A DNA stretch of 6,577 nt from DASTQL01 sp035761805. GTDB taxonomy: Bacteria; Actinomycetota; Actinomycetes; Jiangellales; Jiangellaceae. The stretch's first letter is position 1; each line of letters opens with the position of its first letter. The notes below the pieces were generated by a model. It had not been told where the DNA came from. It ran no database searches and saw nothing but the letters and a program-made list of their open reading frames with translations. The stretch lies in the NCBI GenBank assembly GCA_035761805.1, contig DASTQL010000081.1, positions 1 through 6,577 on the forward strand. Reading direction: 5' to 3'. A program made the position numbers and the translations under genes. Shown piece after piece: positions 1 through 5,437 of this stretch.

Positions 1-923
1 GTTCGTCCCGGGTCGCCCGACGCCACCGCCGCCGCTCCGGCACAGGCCCCTGAGAGGACCGCGTAGTAGATCCCCTCACCGGTGAGCGGGTTGACCAGGG
101 AAAGCGCGTCGCCGGCGAGCAGCACGCGGCCGTCGGGCTGACGCGGCCTGCGGGTGGACAGCGGCAGGTGGTGGGCGCGCCAGCCCGCGCCCTGCGCTCC
201 GGCAACGGGGAGCAGCTCGTCGAGACGGTCGAGCAGGTGCGTGCGCGTCGGGTGGCGGCCCCCGGCCAGCACCTCGCCGTAGCCGACGTTGGCCCGGCCG
301 TCGCCGACGGGGAAGGACCACGCGTACGCGGCGAGCCGGCCGCGCCCCAGCACGATGCGCTGCTCGTCGGCCAGGTGAGGGAGCACCGGCGCGTACCCCC
401 GGATGGCCAGGGCGAGGTGCCGGCCGGCGTTGTGCCTCAGCCCGAGTGCCCGTCGCAGCACCGAGCGGGCGCCGTCGGCGGCAACCACGACTCGGGCCCG
501 CACGTCGCCGTCCAGCACGACGGAGTCCGGCCGCGTGCGGAGCGTACGGACGCGCCGGTGCCCCGGGACCGCACCCGCGGCGACGGCCGCGTCATGCAGA
601 CGGGCGTCCAGCACCTCGCGCGGAACCACGCGGGAGGCACAGGCGGCGGTCCCGACCAGCTCGGCACCCCGTCCGGCCGGGTAGCCCAGGCGCAGCCGGT
701 GCACGGGCCGGAAGTCGTCCACCAGGCCGGGGGCGCCCAGTGCCGTCACGACGTCGAGCGCGTGCGGGGCGACGCCGTCGCCGCACGCCTTGTCGCGCGG
801 GAACCTCGCTCGGTCGAGGAGCAGGACCCGGGCGTCCGGCCGGGCACGGAGTGCGGACAGCGCCGCCGCGGAGCCGGCCGGACCCGCGCCGACCACGACC
901 ACGTCCCAGGCGTCGTCGCCCAC
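1..923 (-). CDS. FAD-dependent oxidoreductase, geranylgeranyl reductase family (C-terminus cut by window edge)
   Basis: This is a flavoprotein of the geranylgeranyl reductase / menaquinone reductase-like group, which reduces isoprenoid double bonds or oxidises small substrates using FAD. The N-terminus carries a Rossmann dinucleotide motif, VVVVGAGPAGSAAA (residues 8-21), with Asp37 ending strand 2 (VLLLDR). The family signature FPRDKACGDGVAP follows at 41-53. The second FAD-contact block is LLAGDALSLVNPLTGEGI, with Gly271-Asp272 and Asn278-Gly284. About 307 residues are visible; relatives are usually near 400, so roughly a quarter is missing beyond base 1. I chose GTG at 923 because it is nine bases before the DDAWDVVVVG strand and has a purine-rich GGGACGGG upstream. 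It begins 22 bases after the thiamine-binding protein gene ends on the same strand, so the two are probably co-transcribed. The family is clear. The substrate is not, and a role in menaquinone or carotenoid-type lipid saturation is only one possibility. Confidence 0.88.
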   Translation of the reverse strand, partial: MGDDAWDVVVVGAGPAGSAAALSALRARPDARVLLLDRARFPRDKACGDGVAPHALDVVTALGAPGLVDDFRPVHRLRLGYPAGRGAELVGTAACASRVVPREVLDARLHDAAVAAGAVPGHRRVRTLRTRPDSVVLDGDVRARVVVAADGARSVLRRALGLRHNAGRHLALAIRGYAPVLPHLADEQRIVLGRGRLAAYAWSFPVGDGRANVGYGEVLAGGRHPTRTHLLDRLDELLPVAGAQGAGWRAHHLPLSTRRPRQPDGRVLLAGDALSLVNPLTGEGIYYAVLSGACAGAAAVASGDPGR

Positions 924-945
924 GGTCGCCGCCCGTCCCGGCCCC

Positions 946-1245
946 TCAGGCCCGCAGGTGCTGCTCGAGCCGCTCGACCTTGGCGGCCAGCTGGCCGGTG
1001 TGGCCTGGCCGGATGTCGGCCTTGAGCACCAGCCCCACGCGCGGGGCGCGGGCAGCCACGACGTCGACGGCCCGCTTGACCACGGCCATCACCTCGTCCC
1101 ACTCACCTTCGACGTTGGTGAACATCGCATTCGTCTCGCAAGGCAGGCCCGAGTCCCGGACCACCCGGACCGCCTCCGCGACTGCCTCCGCGACCCCACC
1201 GGTCTCGTCCGCCACCCCGGGACTGATGCTGAAGGCCACGATCAC
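946..1245 (-). CDS. MTH1187/YqgV-type thiamine-binding protein
   Basis: This is a 99-residue protein of the thiamine-binding MTH1187 / UPF0045 (formerly DUF77) family, a small ferredoxin-like fold that forms oligomers and binds thiamine or a related ligand in the cytoplasm. Family hallmarks are visible: an N-terminal strand VAFSISPGV (3-11), a helix rich in Ala/Val/Glu, the block SGLPCETNAMFTNVEGEWDEV (about 32-52) matching the family's SGL...T.hEGE.DEV pattern, and the late strand ADIRPG (75-80). It has full family length with no signal peptide or membrane segment. The GTG start at 1245 has GAGAGG eight bases upstream. It lies 46 bases after the XRE-cupin regulator and 22 bases before the flavoprotein. 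No enzyme activity is expected. Thiamine binding is established for relatives and inferred here. Its position across the divergent promoter from a thiamine diphosphate-dependent E1 pair may be meaningful. Confidence 0.88.
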   Translation of the reverse strand: MIVAFSISPGVADETGGVAEAVAEAVRVVRDSGLPCETNAMFTNVEGEWDEVMAVVKRAVDVVAARAPRVGLVLKADIRPGHTGQLAAKVERLEQHLRA

Positions 1246-1291
1246 CGGACCAGCCTCTCAGACCCGACGGCCCCGCCGCCCGCGCCAGCCC

Positions 1292-1948
1292 TCACGCACT
1301 CTCGGTGACGAACCAGATCCCGACGGCGGGCTCCGCCCCGTCGTTGCGGTAGCGGTGCGGGGTCGTGGACTCGAAGGAGATCGCGTCACCGGGGGAGAGG
1401 CGGATCTCCTCGAAGCCGAGGGTCAGCACCAGCTCACCGCTGATGAGGAAGCCGTACTCGGCCCCGGGGTGACGCATCAGCCGCTCCGTGCTGGACGACG
1501 TCCCGCCCGGGTCGTACGTGATGCGCAGGAAGTCGACGTGCGTGTGCGGCAGCTGGCCGAGCCGCTCCCAGGTCACGCCGGAGTCGAGGCGGAGGACCTG
1601 CCGGGTCTCCGCCGTCACGAGCGGGCCGACGCGGTGGCCGCGGTGGGAGCCGAGCGCGGCGAGGATGGTGGTGGGCGCACCTGCGCCCACGGCCGCCTCC
1701 GGGGTCTCCTCGACACCCTCGACACCCTCGGCGCCGACGGGATCGAAGACCGCCTCGACGGAGATCCCCAGGGCGGTGGTGATGGCGTAGAGCGTGCTCA
1801 CCGACGGCTGGCTCTTCCCGGTCTCGATCTGGGAGATCAGGCTCGCGGAGACGCCCAGCTCCCGCGCCAGGCTGCGCACGCTGACGCCCCGCCGCTGCCG
1901 CTCCACCCGCAGGCGGGTGCCGACGTACGGAACCGGTGCCGGTGCCAC
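1292..1948 (-). CDS. XRE-family transcriptional regulator with C-terminal cupin sensor domain
   Basis: This is a 218-residue DNA-binding regulator. The N-terminal helix-turn-helix covers about residues 10-65: GTRLRVERQRRGVSVRSLA, then the recognition segment GVSASLISQIETGKSQPSV (32-50), followed by LYAITTALGISV. An acidic, low-complexity linker (about 70-90, with GVE repeats) leads into a small cupin barrel (about 145-216) with HPGAEYG (His160, Glu164), PGD at 186-188 and TPHRYRN (His198). The first His of the usual HxH pair is Met158, so the barrel may bind an organic ligand rather than a canonical metal. The frame stays open upstream to 2044, but GTG at 1948 is the better start: AGGAGG sits six bases before it, and it opens directly into the helix-turn-helix. 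Relatives commonly control an adjacent, often divergent, catabolic operon, so the M24-E1-amidohydrolase operon is the likely target and autoregulation is plausible. The effector is unknown. Confidence 0.92.
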   Translation of the reverse strand: MAPAPVPYVGTRLRVERQRRGVSVRSLARELGVSASLISQIETGKSQPSVSTLYAITTALGISVEAVFDPVGAEGVEGVEETPEAAVGAGAPTTILAALGSHRGHRVGPLVTAETRQVLRLDSGVTWERLGQLPHTHVDFLRITYDPGGTSSSTERLMRHPGAEYGFLISGELVLTLGFEEIRLSPGDAISFESTTPHRYRNDGAEPAVGIWFVTESA

Positions 1949-2037
1949 GGGCCACCTCCTCGCCGTCCGGATCGTACAGAGAAGGTGAACATCCGTCCTG
2001 ATCGCCCCCCCAGGTGAGCCACAACGTTCAGTCCGGG

Positions 2038-2066
2038 TTGACACCGCCGTCGGGCGTGACTTGACT
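2038..2066 (+). promoter_or_regulatory. Candidate promoter of the M24-E1-amidohydrolase operon
   Basis: A perfect -35 hexamer TTGACA (2038-2043) is followed after 17 bases by TTGACT (2061-2066), a weak match to a -10 box of which only three positions fit TATAAT. Transcription would start near 2073 and leave a leader of about 28 bases before the GTG at 2101. The -35 match and spacing are seen directly; the assignment is inference. A weak -10 would fit a promoter that depends on regulation. Confidence 0.35.
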
Positions 2067-2069
2067 CAC
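2056..2069. promoter_or_regulatory. Candidate operator palindrome overlapping the -10 box
   Basis: GTGACTTGACTCAC is an imperfect 14-base palindrome: the outer GTGA/TCAC arms pair perfectly, as does one inner T/A pair, giving 10 of 14 symmetric positions. It covers the candidate -10 box of the plus-strand operon, so a bound protein would block RNA polymerase. The right arm also matches, in inverted orientation, a half-site at 2013-2021. The XRE-cupin regulator is the obvious candidate to bind it, but nothing in the sequence proves this. Confidence 0.3.
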
Positions 2070-2100
2070 CAGACACAGCCCGCACGCCGAGGAGGTCGCC

Positions 2101-3417
2101 GTGGCGATCCGTACGTACGGCCCCAACGCGGTCGACTGGGAGGAGCGGGTGGACCTGGACCGGCTGCGGCGGGAGCGGCTGGACCGGCTGCGTGCCGCCC
2201 TCGAGGCGTCGGAGCTGGGCGCCCTGGTGACCTTCGACTTCTCCAACATCCGCTACATGACCGCGACGCACATCGGCACCTGGGCGATGGACAAGCTCAT
2301 CCGCTTCGCGGTGCTCCCGCGCGGGGGGGAGCCGGTGCTCTGGGACTTCGGGTCCGCCGCCCGGCACCACCAGCTGTTCAACCCGTGGCTGGACGGGACC
2401 TCGCGCGCCCGGGCCGGGATCTCCACGTTGCGCGGCGCCTTCAACCCCGGTGCGGGCATCGCCGAGGAGGTCGCGCGCAAGGTCGCGACCGTCGTGCGCG
2501 AGCACGGCGTCGCAGGCGAGCCCGTCGGGGTCGACCTGGTCGAGATGCCGGTGCTGGCCGCCCTGCGCGCCGAGGGCCTCGACGTGGTCGACGGGCAGCA
2601 GGCCTTCCTCGAGGCGCGCCGCATCAAGACCCCCGACGAGATCTCCCTGCTCACCCAGGCCTGCTCGATGGTCGACGCCGCCTACGAGGAGCTGTACGGC
2701 TTCCTTCGGCCAGGGGTGCGCGAGAACGAGTGCGTCGGCCTGGTGAGCAAGGTGCTCTACGACCTCGGCAGCGAGTACGTCGAGGGGGTCAACGCCATCT
2801 CCGGGGAACGCTGCTCGCCGCACCCGCACGTCTACAGCGACCGGGTCGTCCGGCCGGGCGACCCGGCCTTCTTCGACATCCTGCACAGCCACCTCGGCTA
2901 CCGGACCTGCTACTACCGCTGCTTCGCCGTGGGCAGCGCCTCGCCGGCGATGCGCGACGCCTACACCCGCTGCCGGGAGTACATGGACGCGGCGATCGCC
3001 GCCGTGAAGCCGGGCACCACGACCGCCGACATCGTCTCGCTGTGGCCCACGGCCGAGGAGTTCGGCTTCCCTGACGAGGAGGCCGCCTTCGCCCTCCAGT
3101 ACGGGCACGGCGTGGGTCTGGCCATCTGGGAGAAGCCGATCTTCAGCCGGCTGATCTCGCTGGAGCACCCCGAGCCCCTCGAGGAGGGCATGGTCTTCGC
3201 GCTGGAGACCTACTGGCCGGCCGCAGACGGCTGGTCGGCCGCACGGATCGAGGAGGAGGTCGTCGTCACCGCCGACGGCTGCGAGGTCATCACGAAGTTC
3301 CCGGCCGAGGACCTGCTCGTCGCCGGCCGCCGCTACTGGTCCGTCGACGGCCCGCTCCCTTCCGTACGGGAGTCGCAGTCGCACCTCAACACGAAGGCGG
3401 GACGGGGGGAGCGGTGA
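2101..3417 (+). CDS. M24 family (creatinase / aminopeptidase P fold) hydrolase with an atypical metal site
   Basis: This 438-residue cytoplasmic enzyme has the two-domain layout of the creatinase / Xaa-Pro peptidase group: an N-terminal creatinase-like domain (about 20-165, including LVTFDFSNIRYMT) and a C-terminal pita-bread catalytic domain (about 175-405). Catalytic-domain landmarks are PHPH (His241/His243, candidate catalytic His), FFD (Asp259), YGHGVGL (His336), FALETYW (Glu369) and RIEEEVVVT (Glu384). The second metal-binding Asp, expected about 11 residues after the first in a GYxxDxxR context, is Cys270 (GYRTCYYRC). True peptidase activity is therefore doubtful. Non-peptidase M24 members such as creatinase, ectoine hydrolase and the DMSP lyase DddP are better functional models. 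GTG at 2101 has AGGAGG five bases upstream. The stop overlaps the E1-alpha start by four bases (GTGA), so the genes are translationally coupled. It is the first gene of the operon. The substrate is unknown; cleavage of a C-N bond in a small amine or amino-acid derivative is my guess. Confidence 0.88.
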   Translation: MAIRTYGPNAVDWEERVDLDRLRRERLDRLRAALEASELGALVTFDFSNIRYMTATHIGTWAMDKLIRFAVLPRGGEPVLWDFGSAARHHQLFNPWLDGTSRARAGISTLRGAFNPGAGIAEEVARKVATVVREHGVAGEPVGVDLVEMPVLAALRAEGLDVVDGQQAFLEARRIKTPDEISLLTQACSMVDAAYEELYGFLRPGVRENECVGLVSKVLYDLGSEYVEGVNAISGERCSPHPHVYSDRVVRPGDPAFFDILHSHLGYRTCYYRCFAVGSASPAMRDAYTRCREYMDAAIAAVKPGTTTADIVSLWPTAEEFGFPDEEAAFALQYGHGVGLAIWEKPIFSRLISLEHPEPLEEGMVFALETYWPAADGWSAARIEEEVVVTADGCEVITKFPAEDLLVAGRRYWSVDGPLPSVRESQSHLNTKAGRGER

Positions 3418-4430
3418 GCACGGAGCCCGCCGTCGCCCCCGCGGCCCACCAGGTCGACCCGGACGCCCTGCTGGCGATGTACGAGCAGATGGCGGTGATC
3501 CGGGCGACCGAGAAGGCGGCCCACGACCTCTTCATGCGCGGCCTGGTCAAGGGGACCACCCACCTGGCCGCCGGGCACGAGGCGGTCGCCGTGGGAGCGA
3601 GCGCAGCGCTGCGCGACGACGACTACGTCTTCGCCACCTACCGGGGCCACCACCACGCCATCGCCCGGGGCGCCACGCCGGAGGAGTGCCTCGCGGAGCT
3701 CATGCAGCGGTCCACCGGCGTCTGCAAGGCCAAGGGCGGGTCGATGCACCTGACCCGGGCCGACAAGGGGATGCTCGGCTCGTACGCCATCGTCGGCGCT
3801 CACCTGCCCATCGCCAACGGCGCCGCCTGGTCGGCGAAGCTGCGTGGCAGCGGGCAGGTCGCCGTCGCGTTCTTCGGCGACGGCGCCACGAACATCGGCG
3901 CCTTCCACGAGGCGCTCAACCTCGCCGCGGTGTGGAAGCTGCCGGTGGTCTTCGTCTGCGAGAACAACCGCTACATGGAATACACCCCGATCGACAGGGT
4001 CACCGCCGTCCCCAACCCCGCCGCGGACCGCGCACCGGCCAACGGGATGCCCGGGGTCCTCGTCGACGGCAACGACGTCGTCGTCGTCCGCGACACGATG
4101 GCCGAGGCGGTCGACCGGGCGCGCGGGGGAGACGGGCCGACGGTGGTCGAGGCGCTGACCTACCGGCACTTCGGCCACAGCCGCACCGACCCCGCGACCT
4201 ACCGGCCCGCGGAGGAGGTCGAGGAGTGGCTCGCCCGCGACCCGCTCCTGGTGGCGCGTGAGCGGTTGCGGGCGCTCGGCGTGGGCGACGCCGACATCGA
4301 CGAAGCGGACGGCCGGGCGGCCGCCGTCGTGGCCGAGGCCTCGGCGGCTGCGCAGGCCGCACCCCCCGCCGACCCGGCGGAGGCGTTCACCGACGTGTGG
4401 GCGGACGGAGGCTCGTCGTGGCGGACGTGA
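3414..4430 (+). CDS. Thiamine diphosphate-dependent dehydrogenase E1 component, alpha subunit (acetoin/2-oxoacid type)
   Basis: This 338-residue alpha subunit belongs to a heterotetrameric E1, which decarboxylates or cleaves a 2-oxo substrate on thiamine diphosphate and passes the acyl group to a lipoyl E2 or another acceptor. The cofactor motif is complete: Gly155-Asp156-Gly157 through Asn184-Asn185 (GDGATNIGAFHEA ... FVCENN), which binds magnesium and the diphosphate. Other family blocks are TYRGHHHAIARG, KGGSMHL (about 107-113), GMLGSYAIVGAHLPIANGAA and the loop YRHFGHSRTDPATYR (250-264). The length and the 'KGTTHLAAGHEAVAVG' N-terminal block are closer to acetoin dehydrogenase (AcoA-like) subunits than to long-form pyruvate E1. 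The GTG at 3414 overlaps the stop of the M24 gene (GTGA), with a GGGGGGAG ribosome binding site just upstream. The 3' end overlaps the beta gene by 13 bases. The enzyme class is firm; whether the substrate is acetoin, pyruvate, a branched-chain 2-oxoacid or something specific to this operon cannot be told from the sequence. Confidence 0.93.
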   Translation: MSTEPAVAPAAHQVDPDALLAMYEQMAVIRATEKAAHDLFMRGLVKGTTHLAAGHEAVAVGASAALRDDDYVFATYRGHHHAIARGATPEECLAELMQRSTGVCKAKGGSMHLTRADKGMLGSYAIVGAHLPIANGAAWSAKLRGSGQVAVAFFGDGATNIGAFHEALNLAAVWKLPVVFVCENNRYMEYTPIDRVTAVPNPAADRAPANGMPGVLVDGNDVVVVRDTMAEAVDRARGGDGPTVVEALTYRHFGHSRTDPATYRPAEEVEEWLARDPLLVARERLRALGVGDADIDEADGRAAAVVAEASAAAQAAPPADPAEAFTDVWADGGSSWRT

Positions 4431-5398
4431 CCACCTACCGCGAGGCGGTGGCGGAGGGTGTGGCGCGGGAGATGCGCCGCGACCCGCGGGTGGTGTGCCT
4501 CGGCGAGGACATCGGCGCAGCCGGCGGTGTCTTCAAGACGATGGTCGGGCTGTACGACGAGTTCGGCCCGGACCGGGTCTGGGACACGCCGATCTCGGAA
4601 CAGGCGATCGCGGGCGCTGCCATGGGGGCCGCGATGACCGGCCTACGGCCGGTGGCCGAGATCATGTTCAGTGACTTCCTGGCCTGCTGCTGGGACTACC
4701 TGGCCAACGAGATCCCCAAGGCCCGCTACATGACCGGCGGGCAGGTGACCGTCCCGCTCGTGATCCGGACCGCGAACGGCGGCGGGCTGGGCTTCGGCGC
4801 CCAGCACTCGCAGGCCGTGGAGAACTGGGCCCTCACCGTCCCCGGGCTCAAGATCGCAGCCCCCTCGACACCGGCGGACGTCGTCGGCCTGATGGCGGCC
4901 GCGATCCGCAGCGACGACCCGGTCGTCTTCTTCGAGCACAAGGGCCTGTTCGCCGGCAAGGGGGAGCCGGCGCCGCCCGACCACGTCGTCGAGCTCGGGC
5001 GGGCCCGGGTGGCCCGCGAGGGGAACGACGTCACGCTGGTCGCGCTCGCGTCGACCGTCCCGCTCGCGCTGGCCGCCGCCGAGCAGCTGGCCGGCGAGGG
5101 GGTCTCAACCGAGGTGGTCGACCTGCGTTGCCTCGTCCCTCTCGACATGGCGACCGTCCTCCGCTCGCTCGAGCACACGAGCAGGCTGGTCGTCGTCGAG
5201 GAGAACCCGTACCAGGGCGGCTGGGGTGCCACGGTGGCCTCGATCGTCGCCGACGAGGGCTTCGAGCTGCTCGACGCGCCGGTGCGGCGGGTCGCCGCCG
5301 CGTGCGTGCCGCTGCCCTTCGCCGACGCCCTCGAGGATCAGGTCATCCCGACCGTCGACAAGGTCGCGACAGCCGTACGGAAGCTCGCCGCCTACTGA
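4418..5398 (+). CDS. Thiamine diphosphate-dependent dehydrogenase E1 component, beta subunit (acetoin/2-oxoacid type)
   Basis: This 326-residue beta subunit pairs with the upstream alpha subunit to form the E1 active sites at the subunit interface. The N-terminal pyrimidine-binding transketolase-like domain (about 4-180) begins with TTYREAVAEGVAREMRRDP, then LGEDIG (28-33) and DTPISEQAIAG, in which Glu61 is the expected activator of the thiamine ring. GAQHSQ carries His130. The C-terminal transketolase domain (about 195-315) includes STEVVDLRCLVPLD and VVVEENPYQGGWG. Possible in-frame GTG starts are 4397, 4418 and 4427. I chose 4418 because GGAGG (4407-4411) sits six bases upstream and it yields the family-typical MA-x-x-TTYREA terminus; 4427 would overlap the alpha stop as GTGA but is 15 bases from that site. 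The stop is 39 bases before the amidohydrolase start. No E2 or E3 follows within the window, which is unusual for this enzyme. Confidence 0.93.
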   Translation: MADVTTYREAVAEGVAREMRRDPRVVCLGEDIGAAGGVFKTMVGLYDEFGPDRVWDTPISEQAIAGAAMGAAMTGLRPVAEIMFSDFLACCWDYLANEIPKARYMTGGQVTVPLVIRTANGGGLGFGAQHSQAVENWALTVPGLKIAAPSTPADVVGLMAAAIRSDDPVVFFEHKGLFAGKGEPAPPDHVVELGRARVAREGNDVTLVALASTVPLALAAAEQLAGEGVSTEVVDLRCLVPLDMATVLRSLEHTSRLVVVEENPYQGGWGATVASIVADEGFELLDAPVRRVAAACVPLPFADALEDQVIPTVDKVATAVRKLAAY

Positions 5399-5437
5399 CG
5401 GCGGGAACGGACAGCCACACCGGAAGGGGCCAGACGC

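Larger units (their letters stand above)
1949..2100. promoter_or_regulatory. Divergent intergenic control region
   Basis: These 152 bases separate the regulator gene (minus) from the M24-E1-amidohydrolase operon (plus) and must hold the promoters for both. Both flanks end in strong ribosome binding sites, AGGAGG at 1955-1960 (minus) and AGGAGG at 2090-2095 (plus), each 5-6 bases from a GTG start. For the minus strand a possible -10 is TACGAT at 1971-1976, but I see no convincing -35 for it. Related half-sites GGTGAGCCA (2013-2021) and, inverted, TGACTCACC (2062-2070) flank the middle and could be operators. No small gene or terminator is visible here. Confidence 0.75.

Noticed and set aside
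1246..1291. Possible promoter or terminator between the regulator and the thiamine-binding protein
   Set aside because: The 46 bases are C-rich with no hairpin or recognisable -10/-35 pair; only the ribosome binding site for the downstream gene is evident.
446..2017. A 523-codon open frame on the plus strand across the left arm
   Set aside because: It is antisense to three well-supported minus-strand genes, is made of Arg/Pro/Ala-rich low-complexity sequence, and shows no recognisable domain. It results from high GC content.
1949..2044. N-terminal extension of the XRE-cupin regulator to a start at 2044
   Set aside because: The extra 32 residues match no family feature, would span the promoter region, and there is a well-placed AGGAGG for the GTG at 1948.
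3355..3372. CTCCC...GGGAG inverted repeat near the end of the M24 gene as a terminator
   Set aside because: The stem is only five base pairs, lies within coding sequence, has no T-run, and the next gene overlaps the stop codon.
1837..3384. A 515-codon open frame on the minus strand opposite the M24 gene
   Set aside because: The M24 frame has clear catalytic motifs throughout; the antisense product has no family resemblance and crosses the divergent promoter.
4397..4417. Earlier GTG start for E1-beta at 4397
   Set aside because: It adds residues not typical of the family and lacks a good ribosome binding site, while 4418 has GGAGG at six bases.
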